Assembly: GCF_902833905.1 (NCBI RefSeq)
Contig: NZ_CADFGP010000038.1
Coordinates: 31,908 to 82,111 of the forward strand
Direction of reading: 5' to 3'
DNA from: Paraburkholderia tuberum STM678
Lineage (GTDB): Bacteria > Pseudomonadota > Gammaproteobacteria > Burkholderiales > Burkholderiaceae
Length of the DNA: 50,204 bases
Of this stretch, positions 9,320-17,354 are shown piece after piece; position 1 is the first letter of the stretch, and every line of letters begins with the position of its first letter. The notes beneath the pieces were generated by a model. The model saw only the letters and a list, made by a program, of their open reading frames with translations. It was not told the origin of the DNA and made no database searches. A program made the translations under genes and the position numbers.

Positions 9320-10165
9320 ATGAACAGTCCATCCAATGCCTCGACGGCATCGCTTGCCGAGCACGCTTACCGTATCCGCAGAAACGCCCTGTTGATGGGC
9401 GAAGTCCAGGGACAAGGCTACATCGGGCAGGCGCTCGACATCGCCGATGTGCTGGCCGTTGCTTACTTTGGCGCGATGCGCTATCGCCCCGAAGACCCTG
9501 AGTGGGAAGAGCGCGACCGCTTCCTGTTGTCCAACGGACATTACGCAATCGCGCTGTATGCGGCGCTGCTCGAAGCAGGCATTCTGCCGGCCGAAGAGCT
9601 AGAAACCTACGGCAGCGACGATAGCCGCTTGCCAATGTCCGGCATGGCCAGCTATACGCCTGGCATGGAGATGTCCGGTGGTTCGCTCGGCCACGGCCTG
9701 ACCATCGCGGTCGGACGGTGCCTCGGACTCAAGCGCAAGCATTCTGCTTCGTTCGTGTACACGCTGTTCTCTGACGGCGAACTGGATGAAGGCGCGATCT
9801 GGGAAGGCATCATGTCGGCAAGCCACTGGAAGCTCGACAACCTGATCGCGGTGGTCGACGTGAACAACCAGCAGGCCGACGGCCCGTCCACGCAGATCAT
9901 GCCGTTCGAGCCGCTCGTCGAAAAACTGGAGGCGTTCGGCTGGTTCACGCAACGCGTCGACGGCAACGATATTGCCGCCGTGGCCGCTGCGTTCGACGCG
10001 GCCCGCGCGCATCCCATTGCGCAACCGCGCATGATCATCGCTGATACACGCATGGGTTGCGGCGTGCCGTTTCTCGAAGAACGCGAGAAGAACCACTTTA
10101 TCCGCGTCGATGCCCACGAATGGCAATTGGCGCTGCAGGCACTCGAAGCAGGGAGACAAGCATGA
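9320..10165 (+). CDS. Transketolase N-terminal subunit
   Basis: A 281-residue protein equivalent to the thiamine-diphosphate-binding N-domain of transketolase. Visible are the substrate-channel GQGYIGQALDIADVLAV, the glycine-rich MSGGSLGHGLTIAVG, and the ThDP/Mg2+ motif starting SDGELDEGAIWEG and ending near VVDVNNQQADG. The start at 9320 follows CAGGAGACGAC. In split transketolases this chain pairs with a separate C-terminal chain, which follows at once here with a four-base ATGA overlap. Such pairs act in pentose/tetrose or branched-sugar catabolism (for example apulose-4-phosphate transketolase) rather than in the core pentose phosphate pathway. Confidence 0.92.
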   Translation: MNSPSNASTASLAEHAYRIRRNALLMGEVQGQGYIGQALDIADVLAVAYFGAMRYRPEDPEWEERDRFLLSNGHYAIALYAALLEAGILPAEELETYGSDDSRLPMSGMASYTPGMEMSGGSLGHGLTIAVGRCLGLKRKHSASFVYTLFSDGELDEGAIWEGIMSASHWKLDNLIAVVDVNNQQADGPSTQIMPFEPLVEKLEAFGWFTQRVDGNDIAAVAAAFDAARAHPIAQPRMIIADTRMGCGVPFLEEREKNHFIRVDAHEWQLALQALEAGRQA

Positions 10166-11163
10166 GCAACGCAACGACAAGCAAGCCGCGCCTGAAGACC
10201 TCGGCCATGATCGCCTCGATCGCCGGCGAAGGACAGATCACGCGTTCGGCGCCTTTCGGCCACGCACTGGTGGAATTGGCACGGCAGAACACGAACGTCG
10301 TCGGCATGACGGCCGACCTCGGCAAGTACACCGACCTGCACATTTTCGCCAGGGAGTTTCCCGAGCGCTACTACCAGATGGGCATGGCGGAGCAATTGCT
10401 GATGGGCGCCGCGGCCGGCCTTGCGCACGAGGGCGCGCAACCGTTCGTCACGACCTATGCGGTATTCGCTACGCGCCGCGCCTATGACTTCATGCATCAG
10501 GCCATCGCCGAGGACAACCTCGACGTCAAGATCGTCTGCGCATTGCCGGGTCTGACTACTGGCTATGGTCCGAGCCACCAGGCGGCTGAAGATATCGCGT
10601 TGATGCGCGCGATGCCGAACATGACGGTGATCGACCCGTGCGATGCGCTCGATATCGAACAGATGGTGCCGGCGATTTCCGCACATAAAGGACCGGTGTA
10701 CGCGCGCCTGCTACGCGGCAACGTACCTGCTGTGCTCGACGAATACGACTACACCTTCGAACTCGGCAAAGCGAAGATGCTGCGCGACGGCGCCGACGTG
10801 CTGATCATCTCCTCCGGCATCATGACGATGCGCGCACTTGAAGCGGCGAAGGCGTTTGAAAAAGATCGGATCGACGTGGGCGTGCTGCACGTACCGACCG
10901 TCAAGCCGCTCGACACCGAGACGATTCTCCGCGAAGCGAAGCGCTCGGGTCGGCTCGTGGTGGTAGCGGAGAATCACACGGTAATTGGCGGTCTCGGCGA
11001 AGCGGTGGCGGCGGAACTGATGCGCGCGGGCGTGTCCTGTCCGTTCCGGCAGGTGGGACTGCCGGATGCGTTCCTTGCTGCCGGTGCGTTACCTACGCTC
11101 CATGACCGCTACGGAATTTCCACGTCGACGATGGTTGAGGCGATCAAGCGGTGGTTGGTCTGA
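10162..11163 (+). CDS. Transketolase C-terminal subunit
   Basis: A 333-residue partner of the preceding chain. It contains the pyrimidine-binding (Pyr) domain with the catalytic glutamate region YYQMGMAEQLLMGAAAG, then VTTYAVFATRRAYDF and TTGYGPSHQAAEDIALMR, followed by the C-terminal domain from about residue 205 (ADVLIISSGIMTMRALEAA). Start 10162 was chosen over 10057 because of the GGGAGA site and the overlap with the upstream stop. The two chains together should form one functional enzyme with the active site at their interface. No terminator hairpin is evident after the stop. Confidence 0.92.
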   Translation: MSNATTSKPRLKTSAMIASIAGEGQITRSAPFGHALVELARQNTNVVGMTADLGKYTDLHIFAREFPERYYQMGMAEQLLMGAAAGLAHEGAQPFVTTYAVFATRRAYDFMHQAIAEDNLDVKIVCALPGLTTGYGPSHQAAEDIALMRAMPNMTVIDPCDALDIEQMVPAISAHKGPVYARLLRGNVPAVLDEYDYTFELGKAKMLRDGADVLIISSGIMTMRALEAAKAFEKDRIDVGVLHVPTVKPLDTETILREAKRSGRLVVVAENHTVIGGLGEAVAAELMRAGVSCPFRQVGLPDAFLAAGALPTLHDRYGISTSTMVEAIKRWLV

Positions 11164-11198
11164 GGCAAGGCACTCGCCGTCAGATGGGTGACTCGGAA

Positions 11199-11561
11199 TC
11201 AGGGGAAATTCTCGGCTGCCGAGGTGCGAATGTCCGGTTCAGGCTCCGTCGTTGGCTCCGCACGCTCCGACACATCATTCCCCTTCGCGTGCATGCACTC
11301 CAGGTACGCGAGATCGTATCTTTGCTGCACGTTCAGTTGTGCCCGCGGCACGTGGGCGTCGCTCGCAGCGCGCGTGTCGACACCGCTCGCCAGCTGCTCC
11401 CTTGCATACTGTTTGCACTGCGCATCGTCCCGCAGAAAAACGGTGAATGGCTTGTCGCGCCCCGGCTTCACGGCTACCGCCGGCCCTATGGGCTGCGACA
11501 CGCATCCGGCGGCAACCGAGCAGGCCGTCACGGCAATCTTGATTCGACAAAGAATACTCAC
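11199..11561 (-). CDS. Small lipoprotein, glycine-zipper family lacking the zipper
   Basis: A 120-residue product with a signal peptide ending in a lipobox (SVAAGC, Cys at residue 20), so an outer-membrane or periplasmic lipoprotein. The mature start QPIGPAVAVKPGRDKPFTVF, the following CKQYAREQ, and the end QQRYDLAYLECMHAKGN match the ends of the YMGG-like glycine-zipper lipoproteins common in Burkholderiaceae. The glycine-rich core that gives those proteins their name is absent here and replaced by a short polar linker. Ribosome binding site is weak. It may be a naturally shortened member or a relic; the frame itself is intact. Confidence 0.6.
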   Translation of the reverse strand: MSILCRIKIAVTACSVAAGCVSQPIGPAVAVKPGRDKPFTVFLRDDAQCKQYAREQLASGVDTRAASDAHVPRAQLNVQQRYDLAYLECMHAKGNDVSERAEPTTEPEPDIRTSAAENFP

Positions 11562-11892
11562 GGCGTCCGTCCCTATCCGAGGCTATCAAGACTACGCCAA
11601 GCTCGATACGCCGAGGCTGTTGGCTTACGCACCGCTGCAATGCAAGGTTGCGACGCAAACATCCCCGTCGGCGGCTGCGAACTCGGGTGCGTTATCTGGC
11701 GACTACCGCTTTGGTGGCAGCTATGCGTCGCCGCAGTCGCCGTCGCCCGCATGATCCCCGGGTTATCCGCAGCAGAAAAACGACGGGTTAACGGCGAGCG
11801 GCCCGATGTCTTAAGGGCGACGCAAATCCCGCGCGGCGTTACGATATCTGCGTTCAACCGACAGCCGATTCCTTCCGCCCGACCACCGCCCC
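11562..11892. other. Intergenic region between divergent lipoprotein and LysR genes
   Basis: No frame across these 331 bases shows protein-like composition. It should contain the leader of the lipoprotein gene and the promoter of the LysR gene at 11893. The short run agcagaaaaacgacgggtta near 11770 is the only AT-richer patch. No clear operator dyad was recognised. Confidence 0.45.
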
Positions 11893-12801
11893 ATGGAACT
11901 GAAGCAGATCCAGTATTTCATCGCTCTCTTCGAGGAGGGCACCGTGACCCGCGCGGCCAAGCGGCTGAACATCGCGCAGCCCGCGCTCAGCATGCAGATT
12001 TCGAAGCTCGAAGCCGAAGTGCGGCAGACACTTTTCGCGCGCGGCCCGCATGGCATGGCTCCGACCGAAGCGGCGCGGCTCATGTACCGCCTCTACACGC
12101 CGATCATGCGCGACATCAAACATGCCCGCGAGCATCTGAGCCGGCGCGATGTCATCGTGACGGGACGCGTGTCGCTCGGGATGGTGTCGTCGGAGGCGCA
12201 AAGCGTGCTGCCCGAATCGCTCGCACGGTTCGACGCCCTTTTTCCGCAAGTCGAAGTGTCCGTCGCGGACGGCTTCAGCGCGCAACTCATCGACGCCGTC
12301 GAAGCGGGCCGACTCGATGCCGCGATCATCAACAAGCCGCGCGGGCGGCTCACGCTCGACGTGGAGCCGCTGCTGGTGGAAGAAATGGTGCTGGTGACGA
12401 GCGCGGCGCACGGGCCGGATCTGCCGGAGACGATGCATCTGGTCACGCAGTCCGGTATCGAATTTGTGCTCCCCACGCGCCGCAACGGACTGCGCGGCGC
12501 GCTCGACGCCGCCTTGATGGCCGCCGACGTCGTCATTCAGCCGAAGTTCGAGATCGATCTGCTCAGCACCATCGTGCAGTTCGTCGAGCAGAGCAGCATC
12601 GCGACGATCCTGCCGCGCGTCGTGGTGCAGGCGAAGGTGGACGAAGGCCTGCTGCGGGCGCGCACGATCGATTCGCCGCCGATCGTGCGTCACATCATTC
12701 AGGTCACGCACCCGAAGCGGCCGATCGGGCCGGCCGCGCAGGCGCTCATTGCGATCATCACCGAGGAGATCCGGCGCGTGACCACTGGCGCGCGGGCTTA
12801 G
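11893..12801 (+). CDS. LysR-family regulator, likely HmfR-type (copy 1)
   Basis: A 302-residue LysR protein: HTH at residues 3-60 (MELKQIQYFIALFEEGTVTR, then AAKRLNIAQPALSMQISKLE) and effector domain from about residue 92. It is a close paralogue of the regulator at 25687; the two share the HTH, the DAAIINKPR stretch, the SAAHGPDLP stretch and the end of the effector domain almost word for word. The pair lies on either side of the furan-degradation operon and points the other way from it. In Cupriavidus basilensis each of the two furan clusters has its own LysR gene (hmfR1, hmfR2). I infer this is one of that pair, sensing a furan acid or its CoA ester. Confidence 0.85.
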   Translation: MELKQIQYFIALFEEGTVTRAAKRLNIAQPALSMQISKLEAEVRQTLFARGPHGMAPTEAARLMYRLYTPIMRDIKHAREHLSRRDVIVTGRVSLGMVSSEAQSVLPESLARFDALFPQVEVSVADGFSAQLIDAVEAGRLDAAIINKPRGRLTLDVEPLLVEEMVLVTSAAHGPDLPETMHLVTQSGIEFVLPTRRNGLRGALDAALMAADVVIQPKFEIDLLSTIVQFVEQSSIATILPRVVVQAKVDEGLLRARTIDSPPIVRHIIQVTHPKRPIGPAAQALIAIITEEIRRVTTGARA

Positions 12802-12808
12802 TGAAAAC

Positions 12809-13212
12809 TCAACCGCCGCTCGGGCTCATCGGCTCACGCGCGCTGCGCGACGCATCGCTGCGCGTGCCGAACAGCGTGTCGCAGATCGGGAACGTGAGGT
12901 TGAAGTTCTGCGTCGCCATAAGTTCGGGATCGTGATGCGTGACGTGCAGGCGCCGGACTGTGTTGATGAGCGGCACGCGGTCGAGAAACGGGCTGTCCGT
13001 CACATGCGAAAGCGTGTGCAGCCCTTCGTACATCAGATAGTACGCGGCCATGCAGCACATAGCGGTGCGCGGCCCATTCCGCCCAGTTGCCGAACAGAAA
13101 GAGCGGCACGACCGCGAGCCATTCCGCGAACGTCGGCGCATGAAGCTGCGCGGCGCAATAATTCGTCGCGAAACTTGTAGGATCGCGCGCGAATGTCGTC
13201 GTCATACTTCAT
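12809..13212 (-). pseudogene. Sterol desaturase / fatty acid hydroxylase family remnant
   Basis: Three different minus-strand frames must be joined to read a protein. The first starts at 13212 (MKYDDDIRARSYKFRDELL), a typical start of bacterial sterol desaturase-like proteins. The second gives FGNWAEWAAHRYVLHG with the first histidine box. The third gives YYLMYEGLHTLSHV and RRLHVTHHDPELMATQNFNL with the last box, then ITFPxxDxLFGT-like FPICDTLFGT. The middle of the protein, including the HxxHH box, is deleted. At least two frameshifts plus deletions make it dead. It fills the gap between the LysR gene and the hmf transporter and has no clear link to furan metabolism. Confidence 0.78.
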
Positions 13213-13285
13213 GATGAGCGTCTCCTTTTTCTATCGGACGATGCGCGGGCGCGCTCTTCGGCGCGCCCGCCGATGCTTGCCTGCT

Positions 13286-14662
13286 TCAGGACGGATTGCG
13301 CGCCGCCCCGTTTTCGAGTTTGCCGAGCGTCTCGGGCACGACGAACGCGCCGATCAGGAAGATCACGCTGATCGCGCCGACGAAGATCGCGAGCGTCGAC
13401 GGCAACTGGCTCGCATCCTTCGCGACGAGCGAGACGAAGGTCGGCATCATCCCGCCGATCGCGAAGCCGATATTCCATGAAAGACCCGTCCCGGTCGCGC
13501 GGATCGCAGTCGGAAAGCGCTCGTTCAGGAAGATCAGGATCGGCGCATAGCCCGCGCTGCCGAGCGCGGAGAGCAGCACCGCGTACACGCCGATCATCGT
13601 GATGTTCTGCGCGGTCGGCAGCAGCACGAAGAGCGCAGGCAGCGCGACCAGCCGGATGAGGCCGAGCCACACGAACGCGCTCTTGCGCCCGATGAACGTG
13701 CTCAGATGCCCCGCCGCAACGGAGGCGACGACCACCGCCACGCTGCAGATCATCAGGATCGCGGCGGCCGCGCCGTTCGGCACGTGGCTCACGACCTTGA
13801 GGAAGGTCGGCAGATAGCCCGACGTGAGGTAATAGCCGCTGCCGCCACCGATGGTCAGCAGCAGGTTCACGAACAGCACCTTGCGATAGTCCCGCGAGAA
13901 CAGCGTGCGAACCGGCGAGCGCACCACTTCCACCTGCCCGCTCTTGACCTGCGCGGCGGCCTTGGCGGCCTTCTCGGCGGCGAGCTTCTTCCAGAGCGGC
14001 GATTCTTCCAGGCTATTGAATACGAAGAGGCCGAGCAGCGAACTCAGGATGCCGGTAAAGAACATGCAGCGCCAGCCCCAGACGTCGAAGAGATCGCCGG
14101 GAAAAAGCGACGACATCGCGAGATACGTGAGCGACGCGAGCAGTGCGCCAAGGCCCGCGCCACCGCCGCCGATCAGCCCCGAAACCGCGCCGTGATACTT
14201 CGGCGCGACGGATTCCGTGCCGATGGTATGCGTCGAAGCCACCACGCCGCCGACAAACACGCCCTGCACGAGGCGCAGCAGCATAAACAGGACCGGCGCG
14301 ACGAGGCCCACCTGCGCGACCGTCGGCAGCATGCCGAAGGCCGCCGTCGAGAGGCCAACGCCAACGACCGCGACGATCATCGCCCCCTTGCGGCCATGAC
14401 GGTCCGCGTAGGAGCCGAAAAGCGCGGAACCGAGCGGGCGCATCAGCAGCGTCACCGCGAACGACGCATAGACCGCCGCGAGCGAGAGCATCGCGTGCTC
14501 GGATGGGAAGAACAGACGCCCGACCACCGGCGCCACGTACAACAACACGAACAGGTCGAACAGATCGAGCGCCCAACCCATGCACGAGGCCACGACTGCG
14601 CCCATGACCTGGCGCTGATTGACGTGAAGCGCGGCGGCACCTTCTTGCGCTGCTACGGACAT
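13286..14662 (-). CDS. MFS transporter of the furan cluster (HmfT-like)
   Basis: A 458-residue, twelve-helix carrier of the metabolite:H+ symporter/sialate type: CMGWALDLFDLFVLLY in helix 1, the loop SYADRHGRKG between helices 2 and 3, RLVQGVFVGG in helix 4, and the basic FIGRKSA loop in the second half. The ATG at 14662 is preferred because AAGGAG sits six bases upstream; the ATG at 14668 would abut it. It is the last intact gene of the leftward operon, 97 bases after hmfH. Each characterised hmf cluster has an MFS gene (hmfT1/T2), and uptake of furoate or furandicarboxylate is the natural assignment, though substrate is inferred from context. Confidence 0.86.
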   Translation of the reverse strand: MSVAAQEGAAALHVNQRQVMGAVVASCMGWALDLFDLFVLLYVAPVVGRLFFPSEHAMLSLAAVYASFAVTLLMRPLGSALFGSYADRHGRKGAMIVAVVGVGLSTAAFGMLPTVAQVGLVAPVLFMLLRLVQGVFVGGVVASTHTIGTESVAPKYHGAVSGLIGGGGAGLGALLASLTYLAMSSLFPGDLFDVWGWRCMFFTGILSSLLGLFVFNSLEESPLWKKLAAEKAAKAAAQVKSGQVEVVRSPVRTLFSRDYRKVLFVNLLLTIGGGSGYYLTSGYLPTFLKVVSHVPNGAAAAILMICSVAVVVASVAAGHLSTFIGRKSAFVWLGLIRLVALPALFVLLPTAQNITMIGVYAVLLSALGSAGYAPILIFLNERFPTAIRATGTGLSWNIGFAIGGMMPTFVSLVAKDASQLPSTLAIFVGAISVIFLIGAFVVPETLGKLENGAARNPS

Positions 14663-14759
14663 TTGCATCTCCTTGTATGTCACTGGGCCGTCTTTCGATC
14701 GCCCCCGTGTCGCAGGCACGTTTGTCTTTTGGCGTGCTCTTGTCGAGGTTAAAAAATCG

Positions 14760-16508
14760 TCAGTGCGCGGCGGCGAGCGGCGGCGCAGCGGAGTCGCTGG
14801 ATGCGCCCGATGCCAAGCTCGCGCGTCGCTGCGCGACCATCGCGTGGGCGATCTTCTCGGCGATCATGATGGTCGGTATGTTGGTGTTGGCCGAAGGCAG
14901 TCTCGGCATCAGCGATGCATCGACCACGCGCAGTCCCTGCGCGCCGTGCACGCGCCCTTCGGTATCCGTGACGGCGTCGCGATCCTGCGCGCCGCCCATG
15001 CGGCATGTGCCGCTCGCATGCCACACGCCGAACACGTTCGCGCGGATGAAGTCGGCAAGCGCGCGGTCGTCGGCCAGGAGCGCGGCCATGTCCAGCCCGC
15101 GCGTGAAGAAGCGTTCGATCAGAAAACGACGCAGCGGCGCGGGCGTATCGAGCAGCGTGCCGAGCATCGAAGTCAAAAGCGCGTTGCGCTCGCCGACCTG
15201 GCTCAACGCCTTGACGCGCGGAGAAAACGCCGCTGGAAAGAAGTCGCGCGGATCGCGTCCGAGCCCCGACGCCTCGACCACGTTCGCGAGCATCCGCACG
15301 CCGGTAGCGAGCCGTTGCAGATCGCGTTCGTCGTCGAGCAGATTCAGGTCGACACGCGCAGCGGCGGCGGTATCGGCGGATACGAGCTGCACGCGGCCGC
15401 GCGAGTACGGCCGGTTGCACCACAGGAAGAAAAGGCCCAGCCGGTTGCCCAACTCGTGCCATGCCGCGCGTGTCGCGCTCGACAGATACAGGTCCGACTC
15501 GTCGCAGCCCGCGACGCCGGAGCTCATGCGCGCGGCCATCATGCTGGCGCGGCGTCGCGCGAGCGGCATGCGAAAGCGCGGTTCGAGAAAATGACAGAAC
15601 GTGAGCGACGGATGATCCTGCAGATTGCGCCCGACGCCCGGCCGATCCACCGCACATGCGATGCCGAGCGCCGCGAGTTCGCGGGCATCGCCGATACCCG
15701 CGCGCATCAGCAGCGCAGGCGACTGAAGCGCGCCCGCGCTCAGCACGACTTCGCCCGCCTCGAAACGCACGCGCTCGCCGCTTTGCGCCAGCGCGATCAC
15801 GCCGCGCGCCGCCGCGCCTTCCATCACGATGTGCTCGACGCGAAGGTTCGAATACACCGTGAGATTCGGGCGCTTGCGCGTGGCTTCGTCGAGATAGGCG
15901 ATGGCCGTGGACACGCGCTTGTCGTCGATGTTCGAGAACGCGCCGGGGAAAAAGCCGTCGCCAAATTCGCCGTTCTGATCCTGCAATTGCGCGACGCCAT
16001 TCGCGCGCAAGCCCTTGGCGAACGCATCGCAGAAGGGCGGCCAGTCTTTCGGCATGATGCGGCGAATCGGCACGGGGCCGTCGCTGCCGTGCAGTTCGCC
16101 GCCCGGAAAGTTGACGTCGCGTTCCAGCTTGCGAAAGTACGGCAGCACGTCACGCCACGCCCAGCCATCGGCGCCGTTCGCAGCCCACTCGTCGTAGTCG
16201 CGCGGCAGGCCGCGATTGGCCGATTGCACGTTGATGCTCGACCCGCCGCCCATCACGCGGCCCTGCTCGTAGACGCGCGGCGCGGCGTCCCTGGTGGCTT
16301 TCGCCTTCAGGTCCGGCCAGATGTAGGTCTCGCCACAGAAGACGGGCATCGGATAGCCGTCGAGGATGGCGGCGGGCACCGCGCCCGGCGGCGTATCGGC
16401 GCCTGCTTCGATCAGCGCGACGCGCAGCGACGGCACGGCCGACAGCCGATGCGCCAACACGCATCCCGCAGAGCCGCCGCCCACGATGACGTAATCGAAG
16501 CGTTCCAT
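14760..16508 (-). CDS. hmfH: GMC-family FAD oxidase, HMF/furfural oxidase HmfH
   Basis: A 582-residue glucose-methanol-choline oxidoreductase. The ADP-binding fold is at the start (FDYVIVGGGSAGCVLAHRLS), the first GMC signature is GRVMGGGSSINVQSANRG, the second is around VLSAGALQSPALLMRAGIGD, the active-site segment is VWHASGTCRMGG with the catalytic His, and the C-terminal partner PSANTNIPTIMIAEKIA. In the HMF pathway this enzyme oxidises the alcohol and aldehyde groups of HMF and furfural with oxygen, forming furandicarboxylate and furoate. It starts 33 bases after hmfE. GMC proteins are diverse, but the hmf neighbours make this assignment strong. Confidence 0.85.
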   Translation of the reverse strand: MERFDYVIVGGGSAGCVLAHRLSAVPSLRVALIEAGADTPPGAVPAAILDGYPMPVFCGETYIWPDLKAKATRDAAPRVYEQGRVMGGGSSINVQSANRGLPRDYDEWAANGADGWAWRDVLPYFRKLERDVNFPGGELHGSDGPVPIRRIMPKDWPPFCDAFAKGLRANGVAQLQDQNGEFGDGFFPGAFSNIDDKRVSTAIAYLDEATRKRPNLTVYSNLRVEHIVMEGAAARGVIALAQSGERVRFEAGEVVLSAGALQSPALLMRAGIGDARELAALGIACAVDRPGVGRNLQDHPSLTFCHFLEPRFRMPLARRRASMMAARMSSGVAGCDESDLYLSSATRAAWHELGNRLGLFFLWCNRPYSRGRVQLVSADTAAAARVDLNLLDDERDLQRLATGVRMLANVVEASGLGRDPRDFFPAAFSPRVKALSQVGERNALLTSMLGTLLDTPAPLRRFLIERFFTRGLDMAALLADDRALADFIRANVFGVWHASGTCRMGGAQDRDAVTDTEGRVHGAQGLRVVDASLMPRLPSANTNIPTIMIAEKIAHAMVAQRRASLASGASSDSAAPPLAAAH

Positions 16509-16541
16509 CCTCTGTCTCCTGTTCTTCTGTGACGCTGCTTA

Positions 16542-17348
16542 TCAACTTCCGCGAAACACCGGCTTGCGCTTGCCATGGAACGCCTCGACGCCCTCGCGGA
16601 AATCGTCCGATGTGCGCAGCCGGCTATAGCAATGCCCTTCAAGTTCAATAGCAATGGAAAGCGGCGCATCTTCCGAATCGTTCAGCAGCTTCTTCGCGGT
16701 GCGCTGAGCGAGCGGTGAGAACGCGCGCAGTTCGTCGACGAGCGCATCGGTGGCGGTTTCCAGTTCCGTGTCGGCCACGCAGTCCACCGCAATGCCCCAC
16801 TCGTAAGCCTGCTTCCCCGGAATGCGGCGCGAGCGCATCACGATGTCCTTCGTCCGGCCGATGCCGACCATCGCCTGAAGACGAGCCGAGCCGCCCGAGC
16901 CGGGAATCTGCCCGAGCTTTTGCTCCGGCAGCGCATAGAAGGTCGTTTCGGTGACGATGCGGAAATCGCAAGCCAGCGACAGCTCGAACCCCACGCCGAA
17001 GCAGAAGCCGCGATTGGCCGCGATCACCGGCTTCGAGCAACGGGCGGGCGCCGCGATATTCCACGCGAGCTTCGACACGTGCTCCGGCGACGCTTCCAGA
17101 AAGCCCTTGATGTCACCGCCGCTCGAAAAGTGCTCGCCCGTCGCGCGCACCACGATCACGCGCACGCGCTCGTCGTCGTCCAGCGCCTCGAAGACGAGGC
17201 GCAACTGGTCGCGCGCGCGCATCGAAATGACATTCAACGGCGGCCGATGCAGGATGATGTCGGCGCGCTCGCGTTCGGCGTCGATCTCGACCGAGAAGCC
17301 GTCGAGGTCTTGCAGCAGCGTCTGGCCGCGATGGTTCAAATCGCTCAT
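16542..17348 (-). CDS. hmfE: Enoyl-CoA hydratase-family protein HmfE
   Basis: A 268-residue crotonase-fold protein. The oxyanion-hole segments are visible: GEHFSSGGDIKGFLE around residue 70 and NRGFCFGVGFELSLACDFRI around residue 110, followed by FYALPEQKLGQIPGSGGSAR. In the furoate pathway the HmfE protein acts after ring hydroxylation and opening, releasing 2-oxoglutarate (2-oxoglutaroyl-CoA hydrolase role). The start at 17348 has AAAGGAG at a proper distance and lies six bases past the hmfD stop, so the two are co-translated. Without the neighbours it would be called only 'enoyl-CoA hydratase/isomerase family'. Confidence 0.87.
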   Translation of the reverse strand: MSDLNHRGQTLLQDLDGFSVEIDAERERADIILHRPPLNVISMRARDQLRLVFEALDDDERVRVIVVRATGEHFSSGGDIKGFLEASPEHVSKLAWNIAAPARCSKPVIAANRGFCFGVGFELSLACDFRIVTETTFYALPEQKLGQIPGSGGSARLQAMVGIGRTKDIVMRSRRIPGKQAYEWGIAVDCVADTELETATDALVDELRAFSPLAQRTAKKLLNDSEDAPLSIAIELEGHCYSRLRTSDDFREGVEAFHGKRKPVFRGS

Positions 17349-17354
17349 ATCGGA

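Noticed and set aside
14673..16532. Long plus-strand frame of 619 codons
   Set aside because: It is antisense to hmfH and hmfT, rich in Arg/His/Ala as is typical of GC-driven shadow frames, and shows no domain motif.
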